A DNA stretch of 64,000 bases from assembly GCF_027596085.1 (NCBI RefSeq), contig NC_072472.1, forward strand, positions 5,385,245-5,449,244, in the 5' to 3' direction. Source of the stretch: Anoplopoma fimbria. Its lineage: Eukaryota; Chordata; Actinopteri; Perciformes; Anoplopomatidae. The notes under the pieces are model-generated. The model worked only from the letters and a program-made list of their open reading frames with translations. It was not told the DNA's origin and ran no database searches. Shown piece after piece: positions 36,970-51,002 of this stretch (position 1 is the stretch's first letter; each line of letters opens with the position of its first letter). Made by a program: the position numbers and the translations under genes.

Positions 36970-38415
36970 AATCCATCCATCCATCCATTTCCTTCCGCTT
37001 ATCCGGGGCCGGGTCGCGGGGGCAGCAAGCTAAGGAGGGTCCTCCAGACGTCCTTCTCCCCAGCAACACTTTCCAGCTCCTCCTGGGGAACCCCGAGGCG
37101 TTCCCAGGCCAGAAGAGATATATAATCCCTCCAGCGTGTTCTGGGTCTACCCCGGGGCCTCTTACCAGTTGGACGTGCCTGGAAAACCTCTAAAGGGAGG
37201 CGTCCAGGAGGCATCCTGATCAGATGCCCGAACCACCTCAGCTGGCCCCTTTCGAAGGAGCAGCGGCTCTACTCCGAGCTCCCTCCTGGATGTCTGAGCT
37301 CCTCACCCTATCTCTAAGGCTGAGCCCAGCCACCTGGGAGGAAGCTCATTTCAGCCGCATCCGCAATCTCATTCTTTCGGTCACTACCCAAAGCTCATGA
37401 CCATAGGTGAGGGTTGGAAAGATGGACTGGTTGAGCTTTGCCCGGCTCAGCTCCTTCTTCCAAAACGGTCCCACGGCATCACTGCTGACGCTGCACCGAA
37501 CCGCCTGTCCATCTCCCGCTCCTCCTGAATCCGAGGTTCGACAATCGGACGGAGCCTCCTTTTTACCCTCCGGTGAAGAGTGTGATACCCCTATAATTGG
37601 AGCACACTCTCCGGAGATACTTGAACTCCCTCGTTGGGGTCTGACTCACTCCCAACCCAGGTGCAATCCACCCGACTTCCAAGAGAACCATGGTCAGACT
37701 TGGAGGTACTGACGTCAACCAAGACAGCCCAACAATGTCCAGAGCGTGCTGAAGGTTGAAGAAGCCAACAGAACCACATCTCTGCAAAAAGCAGGGATGT
37801 GAATCTCATCCACTCCTGGCGCCTTGCTGCTGAAGAGCTTTTTAACTACCTCAACGACCTCCGCCAGGCAATGGACGAACCAGGACATTCCCTGAGTCTT
37901 CAGACTCTGCCTCTTCCACAGAGGACGTGTTGGTCGGGTTCAGGAGTTCCTCAAAGTGTTCTTTCCACCGCTCGACAATATCCCCAGTCCGGGTCTGCAG
38001 TTCTCCCCCCCTGCTGAGCACAGCCTGAGAAAAGCCCTGTTTCCCCTTTCTGAGTCGTCTCACGGTTTGCCAGAACTTCCTTGAGGCCATTCGAAAGTCC
38101 TTCTCCATGGCCTCGCCGAACTCCTCCCACACCCGGGTTTTTGCCTCAGCAACCGCCGCAGCTGCAGCCCTTCTGGCCAACCGGTACCTGCCTGCTGATT
38201 CAGGAGACCCCTGGGCCAACCAAGCCCGAAAGGCCTCCTTCTTCAGCTTGACGGCCTCCTTCCAGCTGGTGTCCACCAGCGGGTTCTCGGATTGCCGCCA
38301 GACAGGCACCGATCGCCTTCCGACCACAACTCCTAGCAGCAGCTTCCACAATGGAGGATTTGAACATGGCCCACTCGGATTCCTGTTGGGTGCTCTTTGG
38401 ATACTTCAGGTGTTC
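36970..38415 (-). mobile_element. RTE/Rex3-like LINE, truncated and internally deleted
   Basis: On the minus strand, in order: ESEWAMFKSSIVEAAARSCG; then KKEAFRAWLAQGSPESAGRY and KTRVWEEFGEAMEKDFRMAS; then TGDIVERWKEHFEELLNPTN; ALDIVGLSWLT; VCSNYRGITL; then TLTYGHELWVVTERM; and the C-terminus GRPRTRWRDYISLLAWERLG. The 3' end has CGGATAAGCGG and a short (GGAT)n tail (36970-36989 on the plus strand). The palm with the catalytic YxDD and most thumb sequence is missing, and segments are out of frame. At roughly 1.45 kb it is less than half a full element. Plus-strand frames over it are antisense shadows. LINE identity is certain; RTE/Rex3 naming is from memory. Confidence 0.88.
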
Positions 38416-38418
38416 TGT

Positions 38419-38449
38419 GCTTATTTAATCTTTTGAAGATTAAATAAGC
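38419..38449. repeat. Perfect hairpin at the LINE 5' border, 14-bp arms
   Basis: GCTTATTTAATCTT, loop TTG, then AAGATTAAATAAGC. It lies within a few bases of the point where LINE similarity stops (about 38415). Confidence 0.93.
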
Positions 38450-38461
38450 ATGTCTCCTTCA

Positions 38462-38585
38462 AAAAATAATCCAAGGCACATTGAGAGTTTGTGCAAAATG
38501 AAAAGGCTTTTATTCTACATGGCAAAATGAGTTTCAAATGACCAACGTGTTGTGACCAGAACAGGTCTTCATCAGGGTCCAATTA
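38462..38585 (-). repeat. Possible transposon end, unidentified
   Basis: The minus strand reads GACCCTGATGAAGACCTGTT, then AACACGTTGG, then AATAAAAGCC. The 'CTGATGAAG...AAACG(T)TGG...AATAAA' pattern is typical of several vertebrate repeat ends. I cannot assign a family. A (TTAATTG)n-like stretch follows at about 38598-38625. Confidence 0.35.
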
Positions 38586-41500
38586 GTATGTGTAATAATT
38601 GTTAATTGTTAATTGTTAATAATTATTTGTCACACGTGACACCACCTTTTGCAATCTTGGTGTAAAAAGCATTTGGAATTTGCGACTGTAAAGTACGCTC
38701 CATGGCCGTAAGTTATCCCCATCATAACCATTTTATCTGAGCTGTGATAAAAAAAAAAAGAAAAACTGCTAAAAACAATTTGCCTTCTTCCTGTCAGCTT
38801 GCCATTAGCATAGAAATATGTTTGGAGTCAATTCAATATTTTCTGTAAGAAATAAACTATGGATTTGATTCAACCGCCGAGAAGATTTAGGTCCTCGGGA
38901 AAAGTACTCAATTCATTTTAACATTACAGCACATTATAATAGACCCGCAGGGTGACCTTAATTCAGTCATTCCCATTTGCAATTCAGAGATAAAGCTCCA
39001 TGCCTTTTCACAGAGAAGATACAGAATGACCTTCATTACTCAGCAAAACCTAGTTAGAAACCACAAAATAACCTTCCATCTACAGTAAAACCCATCAGAG
39101 CTTGGCTGATGGAACTCAGTTCTTTTAAAACAGCCGGGGCTCAGTCCGGGACCGGCAAAACAACCTTCACTTCACATTCAAACTCTGCAGTCCTGCAGAG
39201 AGAAACCTTAGTACTTGTAAAAAAATAAAAATTTTAAAGGATGACGAACCAATCCAAACTAAACACAATGAAAGTCATTCCCTCATGGGGTGTAACCTCT
39301 CTCCAAAATGTCGTGCATGCATCTTTCATGCCGTGTTACATCAAACAGTATGTGGCAGAGATTAGGTCCGCTGCTTCTAGACTTCAGGTGGTGAATATGT
39401 ATGAGTGTATGCCAGAGTGAGCATGTACAGTATATGTCTGGGTCTATGTGTGTCCGACGCAGAAAGGAATTCACTTTTTAAGAGGACATTCTGCCTCCTT
39501 GTTCTGACTTCAATAAGTATTTATTGAATCATTTAATTACACTTTTTTATTGAATTTTTAAAACTTAGACTTTATTTAGATTCAACACTTTTTGCTGATG
39601 CAGTGGTTAGCTTGGGGTTGGGTATTTCCTCTGCTGCTGGTATCAGATTTTAAACCTTTTCTACTGTTTGTAAATGTATAAGAGTTATCGAATTGCTTCC
39701 TGCAGGCCTGCATTGTTGCCCTATTTGATTTATAATTAGTATTTGCTTTTTTCTTCTTCTTTTTTTCCGCTTGACTTGAATTTTAGCATTATTGAGGTAA
39801 AGTCCTGCCCAAGTTCAATAAATGTATTCGAACATATAACAACCAACAAACATGTTGTGTACTTTTTAGCCGTCCACTCAGCTGTCTAAAGGGCCACTTT
39901 TTCCATTTGTCTATTGTCCATGTGACAGTGATTACTGGCTATTAATATCAGTTGCATTAATGTAATGTTGTTTTCAAAGTATGCCTACTGGTATACCATG
40001 AGGTAAACACAAAATATTAAACAATTTCCAGGTGATAAGTGAGTTGGCAAAAGTTATTTAATTATAAGATGAAAAAAAGTAAACCTAGAGAAAAGGAGAT
40101 TTATTTTTTTCCCAAGGACCAATTCTTGTCTCAATTCCAATGGGAAGGTGAAGAAGGGGCCATTTTAGTAGGCCAGGTCTATTTCAGGTGATGGGAAATG
40201 GTGAGAACAATGTTTCTCCAATTTTTCATCTGACTAACAGATGGAGAGGGGGGGGGGGGGCGTGGGTGCAGAGAGAGGGAAAGGGAAAGAGAAAGAGGAG
40301 GATTGGGGGTGGAAAGAATAGAAATAGAGGGCACCGGAGCTCATCCAGCATGTATCATACTCAACAGCAAAGGGTCGCTTACAGAGTGGGAGGGAAGATG
40401 GCCATGGGGTTCACCCATGTGAGTGTCTCTGCTCAACACAGTGTGGATGTACGTTCACTGACGGGGAAATAAACACAATCAACAGAGTCGACAGGCGAGA
40501 GTTATAGAGCATCCTCGATGTGTCCCCTCCTCTTCTCATATGTGTATATACCACTCTTTTGAAGGTAGAATGAGGTATGGATAAGAGGAGAGAGAAGAAA
40601 GTTATGTCTACCGTGGAAATACAGTGTGACCTTCAATGTCACCTTCAAGTCTGCATACAAATTATTTAGTTGTATTCAAGGAGGAATTGCGTCAGCATGC
40701 TGGAGAGCCAACGACAAAAGCTTTCTTTGAAGTTTTTATCATCCTGCATGGAGAAAGTTTTTAAAAGAGTTTGGAGGAGAAACTGTTTCAGTTCTGAAAC
40801 TGTTTCCAAATAAAAACATTTTGGAAAAGTCACAAGGTGTAAGAAGTATTCTCTAAAAATGGGTCTGGTGGTGTAGTTTTTGGCGTACAAAGTCTAAATG
40901 AGCATAAAAATCTAATAAGTATTTTCCCAATTTCTGCAGCTCTACATTTTAATAATCTATTTATTCATTTTTGCCATTTTTAGTCCATAGTTTTGGTTTT
41001 ATAGCATTTTCACTGTTTGGTTTAGTCTCCCTTCTTTTCTTCTTTTTTTTTTTTACAATTACTCTGAAAACTACAAATGTAAAATTAGTCAAAAATGCAT
41101 GAAATAGAAGTGGGTAAGACAAAGGGCTATACTTAGTCAACATTTTCATACTTTACTGACATGTCTCTTCATCCAAAGTTGTGTCACACAAGAAAAAATA
41201 AACTGCAACAGGAGTAGAAATACAGCCACAAAAATAGTCCACAGGTGCTAAATGGATGGTGGCTTCCAAGTCATAAATATTTCAAAGCCATGATATATAT
41301 ATGTATATATAAGCTCATGGTGTGTGCAAGGTATAACTAATGCTACTTGTGCTAGATTCAAGTTCACATGATACATATAAGTTCCATGTTTTGGAGCATA
41401 TACTTTCAGTTTTGGAAGAGGAGAGGAATACGAAAAAAGGGTGGAATAGAGAAGGGAAGTTAAAAAAACAAACTGAGAGAAATGGAAGATTTCTAAAACT

Positions 41501-43758
41501 AAAAAGGGAGATCAGGCCTGTGAGTAACATCTGCTCAGCTGCAGCACAGAACATTTCATTTTGATCTTTAGATTCCTGTTTACTTCCTCGTGAGGGTTAC
41601 ATCTTGTCTTACTGTTTGCATGTGCGTCAGTCATGTTCCATTTTTAGCTCTGATGCTGTTTTTGATTAATTCAACTCTTTCCTTTCCGTAGCTAGAGAGA
41701 GAATGAAAGGATAATGAAATGCATCGTGGCTGTGTTTTCAGGCAGTGTGGGGTTATTTTTTCTGATGGATGTCAGATGTTGTTACAGATCCAATCTGTCA
41801 ATTATTTGTGTGCAGTTAAGCAGCAGCGAGTTCAACAGGTTTGATACCAATTTTCCCTACAGTTGTTTTTTTCTTTTTCTGCCTGCAGAGCTAATTCTGT
41901 CGTCAACTGACCATAATCAACTTTAAAACTGATGAAGTCCTCCAAACTAAATGACAAAATATGGTCTTCATGTTGTAAAAAAGACCATATCTTGACCACA
42001 AACATCATTTTCAGAGCCTTTCTTAAACCGTAAAAAATGAATGTTACAGAAATTATGCATGGGAGTGTTTTCTGATCTGACACCAGTATTATGAGTGGGT
42101 TTAAGCACAAAACAACTTGAGCATTATGAATTTTTTAATGGTTATTTAGGCAACTTGTCAAGGTTAGGGAATGCTCATGGTCTTGGTTTAATATTGAATA
42201 AGTCTAAAATGACTTGACACACAAGACATGACTGTATAAGCATGCAACTGAAACCTTTTGGTGCCAGAACCAAACCGCAAGTGGGACTCAGAATGTCAAT
42301 TGTTTTCTTTTTACACCCACCATACGCCCCGACCATTTACGGATACGACCTGCATGAGGTGCAGACAAAAAGCCCTTCCTTCACTGTAATGTTTACCATA
42401 TAATTACATACATAGCAACAAAACAATATCAAGTTTGCGTTTATCCAGATTTATTTTGTGCAACATTCAAGATGTCTATGCTTTAGCAATGGAGGATGAT
42501 TGAGGAGTACAGCAATAAAAAGGACATTTATTTAAGTAGGGTGTCTTATAACATTGAGACGTTGATTGCTGAATTAATGAATTTAGTTGTACGATGTCAA
42601 ATTCGGCACGATTCCTCGGGTAGATACCAGCGGGAGTTTTGAGTCTCCCTTCCCACCACTGGGAGAAGGAAATATTGTGTATTATTTTTCAGTCAGTGGG
42701 GGTCTGATAAACATCCGTGTAATCTTTTCAACAATTCTATCTGAACAGCGTCTGCAGCTGGGGCTCAGCTGGTTTACCTGCCCTGTTTTGTATTCTGTTC
42801 ATGAAATTATTTTCATAATGTGAAAACATTCAACTGAACACATTAGGACTTTTAATGTTAGCACTGCAAATATTTTTTACAGTATGATTATTGATAATTA
42901 TCACAGATGTCTCAACCAAAGATTTACCTGACGAATTTAATTAAAGCTTCCCTTTTATAAAGGGCTAAATAATCAGTTCCTTTCATGGGAATTAATGTGA
43001 ATTAATTTAAGACAGCCGTGTTGTACATTTAGAAATGCAAAAATAAGTTGTTTAATTGGCCGGGTACCTTCAATATTACTATACTTTTTTCCCTGCATGT
43101 TTAAGCACATTTCTGTACATTATTGCCAACTATTTCAATGCATTCAGTTTGTTTTTTTGTCAGTAAGACATTTCTTTTAGTTAATTTTAGTTCAGTCAAC
43201 TTGCAAGACTTGGAACTTGCTGACAGTGCATTCAAGTACACCTCAACATCCAATAATAAGGAGTTAGCTTCTAAAAAGCATTGTACTGCTGTCTTATATT
43301 GTCAGAAATTGTAACCATGAAGTCAAGCAAGTAAACATGGACTTTGTCAAAAAGAATAATGTGGACATCTCTTGCATTCTAAAGAAATGTCTTGTTGTTT
43401 AGCAGCTCAAACCCTCACCTGCATGGAGTAACCTTGAAAAGGAACAGAAATGGTAAATACAAACTTTTATATAGACTTTTGAATATTCACAAAACATTTC
43501 AAGCTTTCAAACACTTGGAATTGATTGACAAGTGAAGTGAAGCTCCATTCCTGAAATAGTATGAAATTGCAGTTTTTCAGTATTTTTCTCTTCTTTGAGG
43601 AAGTTTTGAGTTTTCTTGAATTGAGCTAAATCAAGTTCCATGAAAAGAACAAGATCTACTGCATAATGAAAACCCGGAGACGACCCGAGTCTCTCTGGGG
43701 TTTAAGTCTGGCACAGTGATGCTAATTGGACCCCGTCTATCTCTCTCCCCTCCATTAG

Positions 43759-43782
43759 TGTGTGTGTGTGTGTGTGTGTGTG
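43759..43782. repeat. (TG)n microsatellite
   Basis: About 12 TG units. Confidence 0.95.
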
Positions 43783-43853
43783 GGATGATAAAGTGCACCA
43801 TCACAACAGATTTGGGGGAAGCCAGAGCTTGTAATGAAGCAGCTTTCACGGAT

Positions 43854-43881
43854 ACAGACAGACAGACAGACGGACAGACAG
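43854..43881. repeat. (ACAG)n microsatellite
   Basis: About seven ACAG/GACA units with one C-to-G change. Confidence 0.9.
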
Positions 43882-46800
43882 TTCATGAGGGGGAGGAAAA
43901 GGGAAAAGAGCAGAAGTGGAAATTGGCAGAGATGTGAGCTGTGATTGTAGTGGCGTGTGACTCTAACTCTCTGTATGAGTGCAGGTGCTGGAAATGGGAT
44001 TTTATGAGTGATTTATGTAGGTGAGAATTTTGAGAGTTTTTTTCTAAAGCAGCAGAGACACATTGTAGGTAACACTTTGAAAGTTAAATTGATGCTGCCT
44101 ATTTAAATGACTATTTACTCTCTGAGATACTCTTAATGGGTAATGTTCTCTGTGTATCCCAGGATATGATGTGATAAAGCGAATAACAGTACAGTTGTTA
44201 ATTTACTACATTGCCTTTTGATTTAACATATAGTGGTTATCGCCATGTCAATAAAGCTAGCCCACCACTGTTTTAGCCATGCCCTTAATTCAGAACATCA
44301 CACATTTGCTAGCAGCAGTGGACCATATGATAGCCCTATTCACATATATTTCTATACTTTTGATTTTGGAATGTTATTCATGGTTTGGGCTTGAATTCTT
44401 AATATCAAGTAAGGGAATTTGTAATGCTACAGCATACAATAGCTGTGTTGCCATTCAATTGTCAAGTTACTTTGAAGTAAACTTTTTCACAGCTCATATT
44501 GGTCATGTTTCATGTTGTCCGGGACGAAGACTAGCATTCGTCGGTATGGGAATACCTGAGAAGACGCCAACGGTAAAACAGCTGATCAGTCATGCGAGTT
44601 CAATATTGGCTACGGAATGTATTTGCCGAAGACGTTTCAATAACCTATTTAGCGCGATAACTCTTTTTGAGGCAAAAGCATATGAAGCAAGCATAAAAAC
44701 GTTTTATCAAATTGTGCCATTTACGTACAGCTTTTCTAATGCAATACTTCAAAATGTGTGCAAGAATATGTAAATGGAAACATGGCTGATGATAGTTGAG
44801 ACAATATTAATATAGTCCTTTCAACTTTGTGGCAAAAGATCCTTTTCCTGTTTCAAAGTGACAATGCCCCCCCCCCTTGCACAAAGCCACTTCCATAAAG
44901 AATTATTCCAGTTTGGAATGGGGGAACTTGATTTCCTGAAAATAGCGTCAAATTCAACCCCATCCAACACCTTTAACTGGAACGTCAACTTCAATGGAAA
45001 TGCACTTGTGGTTAAGTGGGAGCAAATCCCGGCAGCTAGGTTCCAAAATCTAGTCCAAAGTCTAAAATCAGAAAAGTGGAGGCTATTATTGCTGTAGATT
45101 AGTTTCAAAATCCTCAAATGGATTATTTAATCAGAATTCCGGCGTGTCTAAAAGCCCCCCTTCATACCTAGCAGCCAAAGACAGAGTTGAAGGGACAATT
45201 TTGCATGGTGACAGTAAAACATGCAGTGCCTAAACATCCTGAGATTATCGACTCACTTTTAAGGTTTCATGATGCTTCTCTTTGTTGTGACGTCTTTGAT
45301 ATGAATGTGAAGGCTCTTCCTTCAGTTTGTGACAGAACCTTGTAAAGCTTGGCTTTTGGTAGTACATTCATGGCCAAATCGGGCAGGATTTTTTGGCCAA
45401 ACTTCCTTCTGCTTAATCTATTTGCAGGTCATGTGAGGACTTCCATTTCCCATTGGCTTCCAGCTTGACACATCAATTACATTAGGGTGTTTTTGAAATG
45501 GTGCTGCAGTTCGACTGTAGCCTGGTTTCAGTCAGTGCTACAGTTCACTAGATTAAAGAGTATCTGCATGTTTGTCACTGATTGATGTTAGAAAGCGCAG
45601 TGCGTCCCCAGGCAACAGGCAGCTTTGTTTCAACAACACGTTGCATTGCAAATTCAATCAATTTCCACGCCACCGTGAATAAGAGGCGCCGTGGAAACAG
45701 CTGCCTTCCGCTCGAAGCATCACATGACCACATGTTGATATAACTTTCTTTCATCTTTTTTACATATTGCATCCAAAGAGGTTTGGTGGAGCCTAATGAA
45801 ACGCAGATGGCAAACTCGGTTGATAATATAGATGAAAAAGCAACAAAATTAGCTTCTGTCTCACAAGTTATTGATTCGGTATAATTCAGAAACAGGGACC
45901 ATTTGTCACAGGAAAAGGGCTTTAATCTCAGCAGATTCTGCACATGGGAGAAACGATAGTGTTGATTCAGGCTGCATATTTGCTGAGAGTTATTACGTTA
46001 GCCATGCATAAGCAAGTTGTGTAAGCAGTTTCCTCAGCCGTGCAGACTTGGAAGGCCCATTTGTTTTCTGGCTGCGACTCTAAAGCAAACCTTCGTCTTC
46101 ACCATAATGACATTTCCAGTGTGTCCTCTTCTTCCTCACTACCTCTTCCCTCCACTAATACCTTTGTGGTTATCTTTTTTGTCATGTGTTTACTGCTGTT
46201 TCTTGTTATTGTTCTGGACGACACAGACTAAAGTGTGTGCTCTTCTAGAATCAGATTTACGGCTTCCTCTTGTCTCCTTTCAGAGCATCTAAAGGCCATG
46301 TGACACTGCTGTCTCATTAACCACATTTAAATGATTTTCCAGGAAGTTTAAAACACATTTTGAAGTTACTCCTAACATTTTCTTACAGACACAATAAAAT
46401 ATGTAATTGGCCATATAATTCAGACCTTTTAAGGGTTTGAAATCGTCACCTGTTTAACCTGGGGATCAAAGGACGTGCAGTTTTGAAGTTGGTGCATTTT
46501 CCATATGCGACACTATCAATATGAAATATTCCATGCAACTGCAATGAGCACCTCTGCAGGCCAAAGCAATTGTCCAGCTCCTAACGGACACACTCTGAAC
46601 CGCCACGCCCTAAATGGGCACTTTACTAGTAAAACCAATTCATTGAAAGGTGTAGCTTGTTTTCAACTGCCTTGCTTTTTAGTATGCCTACAACACATTT
46701 CCAAGTAAATTAAATCCAGCACAAATGTCATATCTTAATCTACAGGGGTACAGAAAAATATTTCAGTTGAAGTTCCAATGTGACTAATGAGGCCTATGGA

Positions 46801-49449
46801 GGAAATATGAGGTAATTTGTTGGGAGCTGTCAATGTTAATGTTTTGTCCTCTGCAACATTTTATACCTTGCCTCTATATTAACTTATTCAAATTGTATTT
46901 TAATGACATCTCTTGTGACTTATAAATGTATTGTGAGAAACAGACGCTAATCAGTGTTGATAATAAATTGTAATGTCAACCACTTAATATGCTGATATAT
47001 TCCCCAAATGCCCTCGGATAATAGATTGAGCCCTTGTGTGTTCTTGCCAAAAGATCGCTTGAAAAGTCGCATTAATTAGCAGCAGTAAATTTGGTGCCTA
47101 ACTTTCATAATGACCTTGCTGACTGTCTTTGTTTTACAAGGATCAGTGATCCTACTAATTAAATATATGATAAAGTCATAATGTACCAGCTCAGGTATTA
47201 CAGGATCAGCTGAATGCTAATCGCTGCATTCATTTAAGAGCAACATGATACTATTTACGTTTAATACCTGATTTATTAAGTTAAAAAGGTGATGAAGTTT
47301 TCATAACAAAATAAAAAACTTTTCACAAGTCTATGATAACAGGGAATCTGTTGAATTATTAATCAGCTATGTTGACAGCTTGGCCTAATGGTGGCTCTAG
47401 AGGCAGTATGCATTATCTGTCATTGCTTGTGTTTCCATTTGTTATGCAGAAATACAAATTAGAGGTAAAGAGGAGTGCTTGGAAAGCAACTTAAACCATG
47501 TACAGCAAAATGTCTCTTGATTTCACTTGCCAGACTCCGTACACTCACCTCCAATAGATATTTTTTGAATCTCTTTCCAAACAGAACTCGACAGCTGAGC
47601 CAAAAAGTTAATTTTGAACACTGTGTTTAACTCTCACCAGCACTGCCAGACACTCAAGTTTCATCACGATGTCTGCTCTGCTTTTTATCCATCTGCCTGT
47701 GTTGGGGAGGAGAAAACATTCTTTTGTCATTTCCCCTTGAAGCAATGTTTTTATATAAATAATAACGGTGACAGTCCATGCAACACATTGTCCTCCATGA
47801 AGGTTTAGCTACAAATTGAACAACTGTGCACTGTGACAGAGTCAACAGAGAAGTATTTCCTTGTACCCTTAGGGGTTTGTTGTTCATCCTGCATCCCACT
47901 TTTATCTAAATAAATTATAGAAATCATTCTCAAGCATTCAGCCATTTGACCAGCAAATACCCATGGAGAGATACTTTTTTTAATATTTGATATGACAGCC
48001 AGCCATGAGAAACATTTTAAAGTTTGACAGTCTAGATAAAATGTCATGTTGCATGATGCTGTTTGTGGTGGCATGTGGGGCCTTACAGTATGACATACCA
48101 AAGTAAAAAGAAGACATATCTCAGCAACAACGCCAGATTGATGCCCACAACAGAAACATTGATCCAGAGAGAGAGTATTTTGAACAACACAGGGCTATTT
48201 CCTCAGTGGAATCACATTCACTGTGACATTCAGTTGTCTTGTCCCTTGATGGAAAGACCACTAGAATACAGGTGTTATATTGATGTTGTTTACAGAAATG
48301 TGCTGCTTGCCAAGTGCCTCCACAAGAGAACATTAAATCACAGCAGCATTCATCACTAATACATAGCTGAGCTGGTTGAGATGCCCAGAATCAATCACCT
48401 AAATGGGACCATGAAAGCATAGAGTGTGCTATTAAATGAGTTGTATCTGCAGGGCTCACTGCTCACCTCAAAGTGTAATCAGCATCACTGACGGAAGGGA
48501 GAAAAACTATTTGGCATACAACGTTGGTTTAATCGCTGATCTTTAAACTAGTTTTCAAACTGCAAGTTGAAGTGATTTATCTTGCTTTTTTTTTAATGGC
48601 TAGTCGCAAAAAATACTTCAAACAGATGAAGTGTTCCATTAATTATCACAAGAGCAGCCTGATCAAAAATAACAACGCCTCATAAGTTGGACTTCGTGAC
48701 AACACATTCGTCCCTGCTGCTGTCAGAATTGCAATCAGCTGTTGGTACGCCAACATATGACATGGAGGCAGTGCATTTGGACATATTTTTAACAAAGTTG
48801 GGAAATAAGAAGACATGGGATCATGGACATAAGCAACGGTAAAATAATGCAGCTCTGCAAATGTTGGATGTAGATGAAGGAAATGTAGGAAAACACATTT
48901 CTTAGGATATTTTGGACAGCGATGACTATGACATACTACTAAATAAAAGCCCAAATTTGGTCACTTTGCATTTCAGCTGGAATCTCGCGATATCACAGCA
49001 TCGGGACGTGGTTTAGATGTGTGTGGGATGACACGGAAAGGCGACTGTTCGTCCAAAGGCTTGTTTCTCTATATCATCATGTTCACATCATTTTGTTGTC
49101 AAATGTGCAAGCGTAGCAAACCACAATTTATTAATCAAAACTACTTTATTGGAATCAACAACATAAACCTATAGTATTGATTCATGATCCAGGAGACTCC
49201 ATGTGGTTTGATGTGATATTGAGGATCAAAGAGGACTCCATTAAAATAAAACTTTCAAATGGGAAGTTACTTTTAACTTTACAACTCTATAGTTTTATGT
49301 TCTCTTGTCATAAAAAGTTTTATACAACACGCTTCACTGCAGCCGGTAATTTACTCTCACTCCTTCCCTCTGTTCCATAGTAGCAGACCACGGTGGGAGG
49401 TGTCTCTAAGTCTCTCAGTGTATTCATGGGTGAGTGAAGGGTATTGGGA

Positions 49450-49451
<2 letters not shown>

Positions 49452-49480
<29 letters not shown>
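49452..49480. repeat. (TG)n microsatellite
   Basis: About 14 TG units. Confidence 0.95.
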
Positions 49481-49481
<1 letters not shown>

Positions 49482-50191
49482 GGTGGGAGATCAATCACAT
49501 GCAGTCAAGTAAAACAAAGTGTCCCCTTGTTGCGGTGACACTGAGGTGATTGAATGTGACATGTTTTATTATCAAGACACAGCACTTTGCTCTGCACTTC
49601 ACTGCCAATTAGGAACGCTCACCTTTCCAGTCTTGACCTCTACGGGACAAATTGTCTCTCTCTGTGAACACTGATGAGATCTGAATCCGAACCGAACCGA
49701 CCTGCATCCCCATACTGGAGCGTCAGGTCTGACACGCCAGATTTAAAAAAAATATATAAGTTGTTAGCCCACATTGACCTTGGCCTCCCGTTTGTTGGCT
49801 GTCAGCCTCCAGAACTCCATATTTTCCCAGTGAAAGATATTAGGTTTGCAAAAAAAAAGCAATATTCGACCAATAAAAGCCAAAGACGGCAAAGTATATA
49901 GGAAAGTATTATCAGAAAAATAGAAACGCCTGAACATTGTAATGTGTGTTAAAACTGTCAGAGAGTTGTTTACTTTAATTTATTGAAATGTTGCAGTAAC
50001 TGCTTGAGGGAACTTTTCTTTGTAAATCTACCTCTATGACCTCAAATAACAGATCATTACCTTGAATCAATAATTAATGGCTAAATATGATAATTTTATC
50101 TCCTCAAGTTATTTCGATCCTTGAATACAAATCTTGTCTCTAGGTGGAGGGAGGCCTTAGAACTCATAGTAATTGGTGAATTGACAAAATG

Positions 50192-50242
<51 letters not shown>
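50192..50242. repeat. (ATA)n microsatellite
   Basis: About 17 uninterrupted trinucleotide units. Confidence 0.97.
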
Positions 50243-50968
50243 GTAATGATTACACTGATGATGTTATGAATAAAACAGGATACATTTAATAATTATAAAA
50301 GCTTGTAAAGCAAGGAACAAACACCATCTCTCAGAGTCACGCCTACTTGAACTGGGGGTTGGTGCAGAATCCTCACAGCCACTCCTTCCAGGTGCACAAT
50401 CATCTATGTCTATATAATAACAATAATGATGATGCCTTCACTGTGTTAGTTAAGTACACAACAAGGTGCATGTTTCCAGCCCTTAAGAGCTAAGAGTATT
50501 TCTTTTTAATATGCTGAGGAACCTCTCTTTTCCCCGAAGCCTTTCATTTTCCAGACCCTGCTCTTCCTCAGCCTCTTCTAATCACCTGGCACCTGGTTCC
50601 TCCCTGCACACCTGTCCCTCATCCCTTCATTGAGCCCCAGCTTATAAATACCAGACACTTTCCTGCTCCCAGTTGCCTGATTGTGTATGTGGCTCATCTG
50701 CCATGGTGGTGAACTGTGTGAGTTGCTGCTTGTCCTTTCTGCTTTTGCAGATTTGTTTCGATTGTTTGACTGATTTTTGTCTGCAGTTGGTTCCTTTCTC
50801 CTTGTTGTATCTGTGACACAACAGTATATAACATAATGTGCTGTCAGTCAACCCTGTTTCCACCAAACTCACTTTAACTCTTTTACCAATTTACACCTTT
50901 TCAAGTTTGCTTTTAACACCTAATCATTTAACTTGCCTGTTAAAATTGTGTGATTTTCTTAACCTGTG

Positions 50969-51002
50969 ATATATATATATATATATAATATATATATATA
51001 TT
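50969..51002. repeat. (TA)n microsatellite
   Basis: Alternating AT with one interruption. Confidence 0.93.

Noticed and set aside
37407..38436. Plus-strand ORFs of 101-109 codons
   Set aside because: Antisense shadows of the RTE/Rex3-like LINE on the minus strand.
44279..44773. 164-codon open frame as a gene
   Set aside because: No recognisable domain, splice context or composition shift; an ORF of this length is expected roughly once by chance in 64 kb at this base composition.
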